Below, one piece after another: positions 12,251 through 25,529 of a stretch of DNA of 64,000 nucleotides; position 1 is the stretch's first letter; every line of letters begins with the position of its first letter. The translations under genes and the position numbers were made by a program. The notes below the pieces were generated by a model, which was not told the DNA's origin, searched no databases, and was given only the letters and a program-made list of their open reading frames with translations. Location: positions 39,931,912 through 39,995,911 of the forward strand of contig OX579636.1 in assembly GCA_951230915.1 (NCBI GenBank), written 5' to 3'. The stretch is from Antitrichia curtipendula. Lineage: Eukaryota > Streptophyta > Bryopsida > Hypnales > Leucodontaceae.

Positions 12251-15200
12251 ACAGTTTCTAACCCAAATGTACTTATAAGAGGCTATTTCATTGTTTACAT
12301 CACTTAGTCAAATTAACCGGTTTGATCCATTAAATCCTTAAAAATTATACACTTTCATTACAATTTATAAACAATAAATTTTAGTATACTAGCAAAGACT
12401 ATTTTATTTAAAACTAACTGGAAATATAATAAAATATAAAATTATTATGGTGATGAATATAATTTCACAATTTACATTTAAAATTTAAAATATTTAAAAG
12501 TACAATCTTGAACTTTTTAATTTAAGAATTTATGAATTATAATTTTATAAGATGGATATTTTTAACTTTCAAAACTTCAAAATTTTAAGATTTTAAATCT
12601 TCAATATTATAAATTAGTTGATGAAGATTGGCAACAAATTAAAGATTGAAGTGGAGCCTTAATGTAGCAACAATATTAACGTTACCCTTTTATGTATGCA
12701 AGGCATGCTATATTTTATTGGTGTTATTATATTTGCAATGATTCTTGATATTAATAACATCTTAGTCTAGTATAAAATGAAATATTTTATTAGAAACAAT
12801 ATTTCATTTTATCCCCTAAAGAACTAATAAAAGAGCTCAAATTGGGTATTTTGAGAACTTGGAGAGGCTCCATTGACTTCTTTATTTGTAATTTTTGCAT
12901 GAATTCTCTTAGAATAAATGCCAATCATCCTAATTTATATGCGTACCTTTGTTTTACATAAATCACATCATTTTAAAAAATATTACAAAATTATATAGAA
13001 ATATTTAAATTTCAATGTCAAAGAAAGAAACTAAAACTATATTCTAAAATAATATTCATTTATTTGATTGATCAAATTGATCAACACAAAAACATTAGAG
13101 CCATTTAATGCCAACTAAAAAAATGAAAGTTATGTGGACTTTTATTTTCTGGACAATAAAATGAGATATAAATATAAAGTCACCTTTAGAAATCAAAATT
13201 TTAAATTTTTTACATTAAAAAAACATGGTATGTATGTTGCTTACTAAACATTTGCACCATTAGGATTTTTAATTCTCAGTTTCTTGTCAATGTTATAATT
13301 GATTTAGATTTTTTATTCATCAAGTATCAAATTTTGTTTTATAATTATTTTAAATATGATTATCAAAGTTTTTGATTAAATTTTTTTCATGCATTTACAT
13401 ACCATTTTCCAACATAAAGATAATCTCAAGCCTTCTCATACAAATACCAACCACCTTAATTTGTTAAAAAAAGTACCTCCTTCCCTCCAAATTGTTTTGA
13501 AATGAGGTATACAAGAATTATAGATATGAGAGATTGTACAAATGAATTTTGCTTGGAAACTTTGGGCCACTAGCTTGAATTGGACACATGAATCCTATGG
13601 AATATATTTCTAAAATCTATTTCTTTGGTGCAATATTTGTTACGAGTGGTGTATCGAGTCACTATCCACTTACTGGATACACCACTCAGATACTCATAAT
13701 AACTTTGGATGCAACAATTTTCAATGATGGAATAATGCATTAATTTTGCAATTCAATCATGGTTGTCAACAGCGTGTCACTACTTTAATTTTGATAGACA
13801 CATATTTTGAACATTTTAGATTTCAAGATATACAAGCTAGATAACATTGCATCTATCATTTATAATTATATTTTTGTGGATCATGAAAACATATCTTATA
13901 ATTTTTTCATTTGAATTTATTAAAAAAAATGTAACATGAAACATAAGAAAATGCCAAAGGATTAGAAAATGTCAATTCTACTAAATATTAAATGGTCAAG
14001 ATTGTAATTTTTTGCACCAAAACATCAAACATTTAAGGAATCCATTTGAATTTATTTTGTCAATATATCTACTAGATCATAGAGCTGATCATGATTATAT
14101 TCTATTATCCTTGGAAAAAAAAGACTCTAGGTTTTCACAATTTTTGACCATTTGATGAATCTACAACCTTGTCAAAGTTTTAAAAATATATACTTGAAAA
14201 AAATTGTACATCTGTCCATTGAAATGTCAACTTTATATATAATGATTTTGTAGAAAATGGATAGACCAATGACATTTTACAACATGTAATAGGAATTGGG
14301 GTTTGAAAAATGGCCTAGGGAAGGCACTTAGTGTGGAATAAATATCCTAGCTTTGTGTGGATATTTAGTAATTTAATTAGAGGTATAAAATAAGATTTAT
14401 ATTCTAAAAAGAATCCTAACTACTTTCTATACCAAAATGTTAAGGGTTATTTTAGAACTCTACTTTACTTTATAAATAGTCCATAGTTTACATTTTTTTG
14501 AGTAAAATAGACATTTTAGTTTTTCTCACCTACTTTACAAGATTTTTGTACAACGCCTTCTTCTAAAAGGATGATTGACTTATGGAAAGTAAAGTAGAGA
14601 TGTATTTGAGACTTATTGATCTTATTTTTACCTATATCTGAAGCTTTGAGTCATTCCATTTGGATTAGTGATGTGAAAGTTATGAACAATCTTGTTTTGG
14701 GGGTAATTTGAGCATCTACTTGAAAAAATAACTTACCAAATTTATTTTTGAATGCAATTTTCACATTTTTTCAATACAAAATATTTGAGAATTTTAAGTT
14801 TGCTTGCTAGAAAAATCTCACTTTGGGAATTATTATATTTCAATCCCCTGTTAGAGCTATTAATGATTTAGTTCTTCTTTCAATCCTAAACCTACATCCA
14901 TTTAACAATTTTTTGAAGAAGAGAAAACAAGTATTTTTTGTTTGAGATTTTTCCCTAGACTTTCAACTCAATTCTTCAACACAAATTTATTTTAGTTCAA
15001 AGTCCATAGTGCAATTTTTTTCCACATATGGTAGTCAAAAGTTATCTAAAATTGTAGGCTAGTGTTTAATAAAACTTTTTTCAAACTTTGAATGCTGATA
15101 TCTTTCAATATGTATAGTCAACTTTATGAATTTTAACCACATGATCTCCAGACAATTCAAATACAAGATCCTACAGTCAGATTCTAAATAAAGCAATTTT

Positions 15201-15457
15201 TTTGGTTCTTTGAGCATACACACCAAAAATAATAGTTTTGAGTGGTTTTTGACAGAAAAATGGCCTTGGTCCCTTAGGAGTTTAAATAATCATTTGAGGT
15301 GGAGTTCTCTTAAGACTGTAAAGACTTTGTATGTGAGCTCTTGATGGTGTTTTCCGCACCAATGTACCATATCCTATATAATAATGGTGTATGTATTTAT
15401 CAATTGCAACTCTATAAATCTCCTTAGCTCCTAGATAATTTATTCAAATCACGTTAA
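12251..15457. other. AT-rich unit spacer (left part, unit 2)
   Basis: No gene found. Its first part is collinear with 2,450-4,760 and 53,050-55,470. From about 14,605 to 15,290 it holds sequence not in those units. That stretch ends in a copy of the right end of the TTAA family (agatcctacagtcaga at ~15,167, gtcccttaggag at ~15,273), a likely truncated member. Confidence 0.45.
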
Positions 15458-16167
15458 CCACTAAAGGACCAAACTGTGTTTTTAGACAATATAGTGATTT
15501 GGAGTAGCTTACTACAAATGGAATTTTTATTTTTTATTTGAAAATATTACACAATATGGGAACAAGGTTTTTGTATAAGGTTCAATAATTTTCATAACTA
15601 TTGACTAGATAATTATTAAGCTATTATAGAATACAATGATTGAAAAAACTGAGTACAAAGTTGAGATGTTTTCATTTAAACAACCATACCATAAGCATCA
15701 ATGGACAAAAGTCCAAAAGTAGATTTACAAAAGTTGTAATGTGCGACATGTTACATGTCACCATAGAGGTTTGAAGAAAAAATTAGTTGTCATTTGAAAC
15801 AAAATCAGATTCAAAGTTAGCCATGTCAGAAACTCAATTTGGTTCAATATGACTTGGAATTACTTTATCTTTTGTATAATGAATTTTCAATTTTAATCTT
15901 TTTGCCCAAAGACTAGAGGTCACAATGCACATAACTCATCCACCAAATCCACCAAATCCTACATTATCATTGTCAATATTGTCAAGAGAATGAAATTTGC
16001 CAAAAATTACATTGGCCTTCATAAAATTGGCAATTTTTAGAAGATCCTAAGGCAAGTCCGACGGTTACATTTGTCCAAAAGTGACTTTTTAAAAAAATTG
16101 GTACTTGTTCTAGAAATGGTAGATTTGGAGAGTTTTGGGTGAAAATATATTTAAGGAACTTTTAGTG
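15458..16167. mobile_element. TTAA-duplicating non-autonomous transposon, second member
   Basis: Flanked by TTAA at 15,454-15,457 and 16,168-16,171. Its left end (CCACTAAAGGACCAAACTGT) matches the left end of the element at 6,684. Its right end (reverse complement CACTAAAAGTTCC) is a short inverted match to its own left end. It has no open reading frame of note and lacks the nested TA element seen in the other member. Confidence 0.7.
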
Positions 16168-16773
16168 TTAATCTTGTCCCATTTGATGCGTAATTCTTAT
16201 ATGCAAAAAAAAAAAATTGTAATTCCAAAACAAATTGATCAATAATCAAGCTCGCTATACTTAACCTCTTGAGTCTTTTTATTGCAATTAATTGGTGGTT
16301 GCATAGTCTTTAAAGGGCTCACTTGTTATTACTAAAGTTTATGTCCAATTATGATTGTGCAACTTTATAACTCATAAAAGAGTCTAGTAGGAAAACAAAT
16401 TTTAGTCAAAATAAAACATGGCTTGGAAAGAATGTTAACATATGCTCTTAATTTTACAAATTTCTCTTTTCTTCCCATTCCTACATGATTTGAGCCATAA
16501 CCTTATAAGAAAATCAAGAAGCACCAAGCAACCCTACTAATCTTGCCACTAAAATATAAAAAAATATTTGTTTCCAATACACTTCTAAAAACTTCATTCA
16601 CTTCATGTAGCTTCCACAATACGCTCTTGAAAACATTTGTAATCCATCCAATGCATGCTTGTTGTTTTAACCCTATAAAAGACTAAGCATATTTCTTATT
16701 TGTTGAACATTATCGTATATCTTTGTATGAATGTACTTATTCCTATTTTCATCAAATTGGTCAAATAAGGAGG

Positions 16774-16802
16774 TATGCCATATTTAACTACTTCTAGACT
16801 TT
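16774..16802 (+). repeat. Left terminal inverted repeat
   Basis: Begins TATGCCATATTTAACTACTT and pairs with 38,719-38,747 inverted (27 of 29 positions). A further sub-repeat tagtccagaatt at 16,807-16,818 echoes agtccagaatt at the right end. Confidence 0.9.
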
Positions 16803-16828
16803 CAATAGTCCAGAATTAAAGAGATGGT

Positions 16829-18085
16829 GAAATCCCCCGATCTACCTCAATTTCTGCACTCATAAGTCTTTTGGAGAGTGCTTCTTCGTGTCCTTGGAAA
16901 TGCTAGAAAATTTGTAAATTACTGTTCCGTAGTTGACTGTGTCAGAGTTCACGTGTCTGGATTGGGAGATCTGTGGACCAGGTTTCCATAATTTCAGCAT
17001 CCCGTTTACAGCTCACGTCCCCGAACCTATCGAGAGATCCCACGATGACAACTAGTTCAAGCAAATACGGCTCCGAGCCCTATATTAATACCTCACTCAC
17101 CATTCTGTTTGAAACGAATGCATTGTGAGATCCCCTGACAAGGTTGTCGAATATGCGGCAGCTTCAGTGACAATCTTTGTGTCGAAGCACTACAGTTTGA
17201 TTCATGTGCTGTAGACAATGCAATTCATAGATACATTAATGGAAGAAAACTTGAAATTCACTGGAAGTCCCAAACATCACTTCAGAATTATCAAACAAGC
17301 ACTTCCTCTTGGGAAGAAGGAGACCATTTTTATCTAAGCAGGAGATCCCCCGATGGAGTGCTAACACAAGAAACATTGTCATTTCACACTACATCCAGTG
17401 GAATGACAGGACTGTAGACAAGTGAGTCACAAGTGCTCAGACATTCAGCATACATCTGTAGACTGATGAATATCGGCTACTGTACTATTCCATCTGAGGT
17501 ATTTCAGTTTGTGTGGAGAAAATCGGGGTTCTATCACTACTGAAATACATCCAATCTCTGATGTCCACGTAATTCTGAACATGCAGAACCCAGTCGACTG
17601 GAATTCCAACATAGACTGAAAGGGTAAAAAAATAAATGCGTATTCAGACTAATCTTTGTGCATGTATAATCCGAACACTGTATTTGTCATTGATAAAAAC
17701 ATGAACCACTTCCATTTCAGCAGAGGAAAGAAAAACAGCCCGCACTTCACATATCAGGTGACTGCCCGTGTTTCGCACGCATAATGAACACCATAAACGA
17801 ATTCATATATTCATCAAGATTTATGATGCTAATACATGTCACATAAAAACAACACTGAGAGGTTCATCGTCTAACAGTCGAACTCAAACAGGGTAGTGTA
17901 CATAGAAAACCTAACTTTCGACTAAGCTACCTCAACGTGGAAAGCCTCGTGGGATCTCACGATTTCCGCAGCAACCTGAACAATGCATCGTAAGATCACA
18001 TGATGGCCGCGACAACCCCCGCAATGCATCGTGAGATATCACGATAGGCGCGCTACTCCACCGTATGTCGGGAGATCTCACGATG
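16829..18085. repeat. Left subterminal dyad-motif array; no gene
   Basis: Copies or half-copies of ATCGTGRGATMYCACGAT lie at about 17,032, 17,121, 17,339, 17,946, 17,987, 18,028 (atcgtgagatatcacgat, perfect dyad) and 18,067, with weaker ones near 16,829 and 16,966. The 1.2 kb between the TIR and the transposase stop codon shows no gene and probably serves as 3' leader or subterminal region. Dense subterminal motifs are known as transposase-binding sites in plant elements such as En/Spm; that role here is inference. Confidence 0.8.
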
Positions 18086-18087
18086 GA

Positions 18088-21000
18088 TTACTGTTCTCGG
18101 ACAAGGCGCTTGATCACGGATCCAACACGTTTGCCCGATTCAAATTTGCCAAAGGCAGCCTCCCTACTCTTCTTAGGAATGGTCCTCGATTTCGGATCCA
18201 CTATTTTCGACCAATTCGCATACGCCACAGCAGCTGCGTCAACCCAAGTAGGGGCTGAATCTTCAACAACCTATTTACCGTACCAGCAATTCCGGTACCT
18301 CAACTCCAGCGTACTTTCGGAGTTATCGGGTCGCCAATACTGAATCAAAAACTTCCCGTAATTTGTGTCTCCTTCCAGTCTGCATACAGTAGACAATGCT
18401 CTTCCTTGCCAAACAGCACATGTTTCCGGGACTTCCGGCCTAAGAAGTACCCATGAGCCCGGTCGTATGTCCAGCCACGGATTGAATCTTTCCATTGGCG
18501 CTTCATTTGCGGGGCCGCAATAAGGTTCGGGTTCCTCTTCTTCCTCCGGAATCACATCCATGGGATTTCCTTAGCGAGGGACTCCATTCTGCGCTACCCT
18601 CCAATTATACTGTAGCCAGAAGCCTTCCACCAACTCCGGAGGACACTCAGGTAGTGGCTCCTTCAGCTCATCCAGTACGCACTTCCAGTATTCCACGTAA
18701 GGGCCGAATGCAGCTGCAAATCCCTCGCATTTTGACATTCCTTGTTGCCAATACTGAATGTACTTCTCGAGTCCCACCAAAATGAAACCCTTGTTCACGA
18801 TAGCTTTCCGCGCCATTTTCCTTGCCTTCTCTTGATTTCCACCCGCGACGGGAACCTCGTTGCCTCACATGGGCTTAAATAGAACAGGCTTCGGACAACC
18901 GTGAGGGAGCATGGGGCGACCATTTTCATCTCTCCTCCAAATGCGTTGAGAAGGTTTATTAGACGGAAGCCACTTTGAATCAACCGCTGACTCCTTGTAA
19001 TTCATGACGGGGACCCCATCAGTGTCCACGTAGAACTTGAACAGGTGCATCTCCCCCAATCCAATTAATCTTTCGGAGCCACCGGTTTGGTAACCCTCCA
19101 CGAACGCCTTGAAATCCCCCACCTCCTGTATAAACTCCGACAGAAATGACAATTCTTGGGACTGCATGAAGGCTTTCATGAGGTCAGCGACGACAAAAGT
19201 GTTCTTGGTCTTGAGCGCCTTCGAAAGGTGGCTGAAATAGGCATCGATATCCTCGTGAGTATGTCCGACTAGTAGAAACCCGACCTGAATTTCCTTGAAG
19301 ACACCTCGTGCAGTGAGCAACGACAAGAATGCCATTAGGTATTTGTTCTTGTTATCCTTAGCAGAGTTGTCGAGTTGAAGATATAACTTTTCAGGAAGGG
19401 GGGTCCTACCGACCCGAGCTCCTGGTTCAGTGAGAGTTAGGCTGTCCATACATCTCGACTTTCCTTTGAGCAGTGCCTCAAACATTGGATTCGCCGGAGG
19501 GTATGGAAAGAGGTCGCCTGCCTCTCGAATCGGTGGACCCTCCAGTCGGCGCAACAACCTCGCCAAAGACGAAATGGTGAAGTTGGAGTCTGCCGGCCAA
19601 CACGATGGAGCATAATGGGCGTACGCACCGTCACCATGACCATGAGCTACCATTCCTGTGACGCTCATGGGAAGCTGCCCCAAACCCGCCGTGGCCTTTG
19701 TCGTCACCCGCATTCTAGGGAGAGCCGTCTTCGCCGTATCCATCTTGTCGTGAATTATACATAAAATTCTCCGTGGATCTCGTTTGGATTCCTCACGCCA
19801 AGAGGTATACAGACGACGGCAAGATGCTTGGTGATTCAGATGATGAGCCCTCTGATTCATGAACTCCACGTATTGGGGGCTTCCCTTCGGGGACTTCAGG
19901 ATGTACTGCTGTAGATCGTCGCACAGGGTACATTTTGCGAACGAACTCCCAACAGACTTAATGTGGACGTTGTTGAAGTGGTCCTTCTTAATTCTACTAA
20001 TGGTTGACTGGCTAATGGGCGGCAGACCGTAGTCGGCATTCAACTGGAAAAACAAAACGACTAAGCTTCAGAAACAGTACGAGCAAAAAGAGCCAGCGAA
20101 CGAAAATGACAAACACTATTCCAGAGAAACGATCGTGACATCCCACGATCGTTGATCTAGTCAAGGGATCTCACGATCACTAACTGCATTACTCAGAATC
20201 AATGGGTTTACCTCGTTAGCATCCGCTTGGACTCGTTTCCAGTTTCTGCCTGCAGGCAGATATTTAAGAGTGTCCACTCGGCCATTACCGATACTGCGCA
20301 TTTGGTAGGGCATTTGATCAGCGTTCTCGTCAATAATGGCTTTCATAGTCCCTGTAACCTGAACAGTCCGAGTCCTCGGTCGCTTAATCCCTTTGTTTCC
20401 ATGCGTCCCCGAATTCACGCCGTCGTTGTACATCTCGATGTAAGTGTGGTAGGTCAACTTTGGAATTCCGTGAATTATGTACCACGCCGTACCACAAACT
20501 TCCACTCCCTGTAGTGTGATGAATTTTTGCTTCCGATCCCTATTCATTTCGTGGAGCTGCCCTCCCACTGCAATCCCATATTCGCGGCGGTCCTCGAACG
20601 ACTTCAAGTAGTATTTCTGCCTAAACAACAACGTCAACTCCTGGTTAAAATGCTGACAACACAGATGTTTGCAGCACTTTTGCGAGCTCACTTTGCGGAT
20701 CTCTTTGTCTGCCGTTTTCCGGTCTAACTGTGATTCCTTCAGCTTTATACTGGGTTTACGGACTACAAAGCGATATGGTGCTTTCATTCTACCTCCGAGA
20801 TAAGCGAGAGGGTCGTCTGTATCTGGATTGGCGGCAAAATGATCCACGGTCTCCTTCAACAACCGATTGCTTGGAAACCAACACTCCGACAATGGCCACC
20901 TCTCGTGCGACATTATGGCTTCCTCGTTACCCACAAAAACATCGAGGACTAATACACCCACAAAGCCCTCACCAAGTGTTTCATCCTGGAAATGATCCTC

Positions 21001-21543
21001 CGCCCTCCAGCAAATGATACGGCCCGACGAAACGTGGAGTCCCCATCCGTCTTTCCGATGAACATCAAGTGCAAACCAGGCCCCTTGGCGAATATATGGA
21101 CAGGGATCCATTGGGGGATCCCTCGACGCTCTTACAACATCGGCGATTCTCCACAGCACAACACATCCCTGAACATCATACAATGTTCTATAACTCCTGT
21201 GTTGGGGGTTAAATCTTAAGTTCTGGAACTCTAACTTTATGGAATGAGGCTGCACGCCTGCACCAGCATATAAATCCAGGGCTCTACAAGTAGAGGCACA
21301 TCCAGCCACTGGCCCTGAGGACGAACCTCCTTAACAATCCCGGATCCGACCTCACCGTATCCAGGAACAAAAAGCTTAACCCAATCACCGATCAAGAACG
21401 ATGGAGATTCATCGCTGGACTCCTGTGATCCACTTCCCACATGCTCACCGCGTACATATGGAACAATCGCATCAGCAGTGGATTCACTAAATGAATCCAT
21501 TCTCGGTGATTTATGGCGAAGAGATCTCGAAGATTTGTTGAAC
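18088..21543 (-). pseudogene. DUF7869-type DDE transposase gene of the large element (decayed)
   Basis: Exon 1 runs 21,543-20,212 (donor GAG|GTAAAC) and exon 2 runs 20,043-18,088. A 5' leader exon ends at 22,718. The ATG is at 21,500 (MDSFSEST); the frame upstream is closed by a TGA in the leader exon with no earlier ATG. Features in order: a Cys/His patch (CCKHLCCQHF), VCGTAWYIIHGIPK, a second Cys pair (CTLCDDL), then the DDE-like core with IIHDKMDTAK, LYLQLDNSAKDNKNKY and VGHTHEDIDAYF, all hallmarks of the DUF7869 family as I know it. A C-terminal segment (WLDIRPGSWVLLRPE to IQYWRP) resembles a BAH/Tudor-like fold (inference). Lesions: a frame change between 21,237 and 21,309, and in-frame TGA 18,867-18,865, TAA 18,573-18,571 and TAG 18,273-18,271. 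The open frame resumes after each and ends at TAA 18,090-18,088. It would cut and join the element in the nucleus if repaired; this copy is probably inactive. Confidence 0.8.
20130..20180. repeat. Dyad motifs in the transposase intron
   Basis: The 168-bp intron (20,211-20,044) carries atcgtgacatcccacgat at 20,132-20,149 and tcaagggatctcacgat at 20,161-20,177. Confidence 0.85.
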
Positions 21544-22717
21544 CTACAAAAATCATGAACTATACCAGGAGTTAGTTTAGTTAAGAGATCGGCGTTCCCT
21601 TCGTAGCCAAGGAACCTGACGACAATGTCTTCAGTTCCGGTTGACTACTAAGGAAACACTTGCAGTACGATATACAAGATACCTAGTCAATCATCAACAA
21701 TAGTGTCAGGGAATCTAAGGATAGCAGGTCTTGGCAAATGAATAGAGTACCCCGACAAGGTACGCAAGAACATCTGATGTCCACAAGCGATCGTGAGATC
21801 ACACGATGCCCATGAAGGGAGCACTAAGCCAGTACGTACATTGAAGAGTAGGCCACTGGAACCAGACAGAAAGGTCCACACACCAAGGATCAATGCGTCG
21901 TTGGAACCCACGACACACAGGTCGTTGGGTCACCCTTTTCAGAGATCGTAGCATCCCACGATACTCCTACCGAATTACGCCTAGAGGGAGTGAAATGCTA
22001 ATAAACAAGTAAACGAACATAATTATGCAGGCAGATCCCAATCTCATATCTAATTGGTCGTGTGATCCCACGACCAAAACATTCTAGGATCCACGAAACA
22101 GACATCCCGAGATCTGCTCATTAGAAAGAGAGACAGTTGGATCCCTTGGTCGTCGGGAACCGAAGAAGACATAGTCCCGAGTTAACGAGACCCAGAACCA
22201 AATTTGGTGTAGTGAATCGTTACATCCCACGAAACCAAGATCGTGAGATCCCACGATACTACGATCCTGTGATCCTCCGATTTCTGGGTCGCTGATTTCC
22301 TCCATTCAGAGATCAGCGGGAGTCACTAAACTTCAGAATCACCAATCGTGGGATATCACGATCCTGTCTGATACGTACACGTACTACTCTATCGTATATC
22401 ACCGTATCTAGACTTTGTCCTCAACATACGACGGCACTGTGGCTGTATTTACAGGCACATTAAGCTCTGTCTTTTGCCGTCTCCAAGTGAACCTCCATGT
22501 CACCAGAGCGTGGTGATCGCTTCACTAGGTGAGCTTCACTAGGTGAGTTTATCCTAAGTAAATCTATTGCTCGGAGCAACCATCCGCAGTCGGACTCTTC
22601 TGCACTCTGAATCTACACGCGCTTGAAGCGTTTCACAAAATTGTAGTGGCATGCATTCGACTGATGAAACACTCAGGCTCGAAATTCCACTGTAGTTGAT
22701 AGGAATGCATTGCTTAC
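21544..22717 (-). promoter_or_regulatory. 5'-leader intron of the transposase gene, filled with dyad motifs
   Basis: The minus-strand donor CGAG|GTAAGC lies at 22,717 and the acceptor TTTTTGTAG ends at 21,544, so this ~1.17-kb stretch reads as an intron in the leader. It holds about ten dyad motifs, among them 21,790-21,807, 22,057-22,075, 22,240-22,257 (atcgtgagatcccacgat) and 22,345-22,362 (atcgtgggatatcacgat). First introns with repeated protein-binding motifs often act in control; that is inference here. Confidence 0.6.
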
Positions 22718-23480
22718 CTCGTGAATAACGGCCCGATCAAAGCATCGTCCGCCTCCACTCCAATCTCGTCACCTACACCGGTAGACACCGACTCCAATCC
22801 CCCGCAGCGTGCTCCACTTGTTCACGTGTGCAAGCGAAAAGGAGAAGCTGAAGGTTCATTTCGGGTTATAAAACACCTACACTGGAATTCAAGAGCTGTG
22901 GATTCCCACCGTGAGTTTTCAAATTTTCAAGCGTTCCTTTTTTTCAAATGTTGGTTGGATGCGTTCTAGATTGCCGAGCCGCAATCAAGACGTGGAGTAC
23001 GTGCGGTTTTACACTTTGGAAGTGGAATGAACTCTCGAATTCCGCGCTGCTCCGACCACAAGGAGGGAGGGCGTGGGGCTCTTGACTTTGTGAATGGAAA
23101 TTCGCAGCTCCAGTGTTCCCTGCATTCCGGATCTTCACTGACATTCTGAAATTCGCCGCATTCAAGGATGGTATCCCTGCACGGTTTCAGAGGAGTCAAT
23201 GATGCTTCGAGCAAAGAGGATTCGGTCTTCCAGACTTTCATTTCCCGGATTTCACACGCGTCCAGGTCAATACTTGGACGAGTAACTTTGTGTCCCTCCA
23301 CCTCAAGGCGATCTAATGACCTGAAGACCAACATAACGGTTCCAGAATTGCTGTGCCCTGGTCTGTTCCGTGCCTAATGTGCTCTGTAGGTAGGGGACTT
23401 TTTTGGTTCAATCTGTCAGTCGGTTTAGGCGAGGAGCGGGGGTTTGTTTTCCTTAGCCCCAGACTGCCTGCGGTTTTAGG
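22718..23480 (-). promoter_or_regulatory. Leader exon and probable promoter of the transposase gene
   Basis: This part is clearly richer in G+C than its surroundings and lies just upstream of the leader intron, so it probably holds the transcription start. A minus-strand open frame of 122 codons (23,334-22,966) matches nothing I recognise and is not joined in frame to the transposase; I treat it as chance or leader sequence. Confidence 0.4.
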
Positions 23481-23489
23481 GTGTGTACT

Positions 23490-23863
23490 AGTGATCCCAT
23501 AACTGCTTTACTGAATTTAGTGAAACATGTTACCTAGGTTATTAGGATTTAGTGCAATATGCTACCTCCTCAAGACAAATGGGACTCGATTTTGGCTACC
23601 TTGAGGGTGAGTAGTATTAGAAAAAATAAAGAAGATAGGATTTTGCAAGTTTTAAAGAATCATTGGGAGTACTATAATACAAAACAACCAAAATAGCTGC
23701 TAATTTCAATATAGAGGAAGTTGCACATTGCCTACCAAATTCTATTGTTTGTTGCAATCTTGACTAAAATCTAATTTTTTCAAGGATTTTTTTTAATACA
23801 CTTTTAGCTCCTGAAGTTTTTCAGTAGCAATGGAGCAAAATTTAGCCACTTCTATGATCATTA
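23490..23863 (+). mobile_element. 374-bp non-autonomous element with 9-bp target duplication (copy inside large element)
   Basis: An inverted copy of 39,627-40,000, and exactly the same length, 374 bp. It is flanked by gtgtgtact (23,481-23,489) and gtctgtact (23,864-23,872), a 9-bp duplication with one mismatch. The ends are only weakly inverted (GTGATCCCATAACTGC against AATGATCATAGAAGTG). Nine-bp duplications are typical of Mutator-like elements. No coding sequence. Confidence 0.85.
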
Positions 23864-24180
23864 GTCTGTACTGGAACCCCTAAATGGCCAAGGCACCAGT
23901 TAGGTTTAGGTGGTTTCCGAAGAAGTGTTGAGGTGGCAACTTACAAGAAAATGCTCTAGCCAAATATTTTAGTATTCAGTTAAATTTTATATGGAGTTAT
24001 GTTTTCATCCACATTTTTTGATGAGTGTCCTTTATACATGACATTTTCATTCAAAATTTTAAAAAAATTAGAGCAATTTGGCATTGTCATCTAAATTTTC
24101 TTCAAATTTCTTCATATACTAGTAGGCTCGATGCAACCCATTTATTTTTGAGGGATGGAGCTATACAAGGCCAAAAAATA

Positions 24181-24254
24181 GGGTTTACGGATTAGGATTT
24201 TTAGGATTTTAGGGTTTAGGGTTTTAAGGGTTTAGGATTTAGGATGTAGGGTGC
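24181..24254 (+). repeat. Degenerate telomere-like TTTAGGG tract
   Basis: About nine imperfect units (ggattaggattt, tttagggtttaggg, aagggtttagg) resembling the plant telomere repeat. Short interstitial tracts of this kind are common in plants. Confidence 0.6.
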
Positions 24255-25529
24255 AAGGCCCCCGTAGGTGGTGTCTAAGAAACTTTTTTTGGAACCCTTT
24301 CTTAAGATGCAAATGAATTTCACTAAAAGTCAAACCGTACCAAATCCCTATTTTTAGTAGAAAATATTATTGGAAGATTCTTTTTTAAGTCTAACCATAA
24401 ACCCAAAAACCAATTTTGGGGCATGAATGATTATGATTTTTCCTATTCAAAATTTGTGCAAAGGGTTCCATTGCAATCTTGACTTCTTGTATTGTTCAAG
24501 GGTCTTGGAAATTTGCCTCAAATACTCTAGATTTTAATGAAAAAATCATTGACACTAGGAATTCTTTATAAAAATTGGTAGTGTAGATTTTGAGATGTCA
24601 TAAAATGATTGGGCTTATATATTTGATTAGGCCCTTCAACCTCATATTTTGGGGGTCTTGAATGTTTTAGATTTGACATGCAGAAGGAGAATGAAAGGTT
24701 TTCATAGTTTTAACACATTGATGATCAAACATTACAATCTTTCAATTGATACAAATTATGATGTTGTTGTGTTTCCTTTTCCTATATGATATTTAACATG
24801 TGTAGTTTGAATTTGTATGGTTACAATACCCCAAAATTTGATTCAACTTATCAAAAGGTTGGCTTCTAGTTCAATATAGAGTAAATTCAAAGAGGCAAAA
24901 AACAGGCCTTTGGTATTTAGAGGTTAACGTTTCCAATGAAATTCTAGAGCATTGGAATCCAAAACAAAAACAAATTCTCCAAAAAAAGAGGTAACTATTG
25001 AACCCCTCATTTTTTATTAAATGAAGGATTAATTTTCACCTGAATCCCTTCATTTGCAAAAAGAATTCACAATAATTTCAGGTTCACAGGTGTTCATACT
25101 TGATATTTTATATTTGAATGACTGAAGTCTTAAGGTCTGGGTTCCACGGTTATAAGGGCGATTGTCCGCGGTTTAAGGACGCAAAGTACACACTTGTACG
25201 GTTGAAGTTTAACATGTGAAGAGTCATGATTTTTGGGTTTAAGGTTTAGCATTTAGGAGGGCATTGTTCATGACTAATAATGCTCAGGCTTAGGATTAAT
25301 TCATTTCAGGGTCATGGTTATTGGTTTAAAGTTTAGGTGTATACTTCATGGTTTAGGGTAGTCAATTCTAGAGTCTTTGATTTTAGATAGATGATTTTCG
25401 GATTATCGGTTCCAGAACTTTTTGTTCAAGTTTTCTAAATTCATGCTTAATGGATTTTGAGACTTGTCACAAATGATTTAGAAATTATCACTAAATAAAC
25501 TTGTATTTGGACTACATCGTTTTTCTAGG

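Noticed and set aside
22966..23334. 122-codon minus-strand frame as a gene upstream of the transposase
   Set aside because: It does not join in frame across the leader intron and shows no known domain; better explained as leader or promoter.
24181..24254. A true telomere or chromosome-end fusion
   Set aside because: Only about nine very degenerate units, inside a transposon core.
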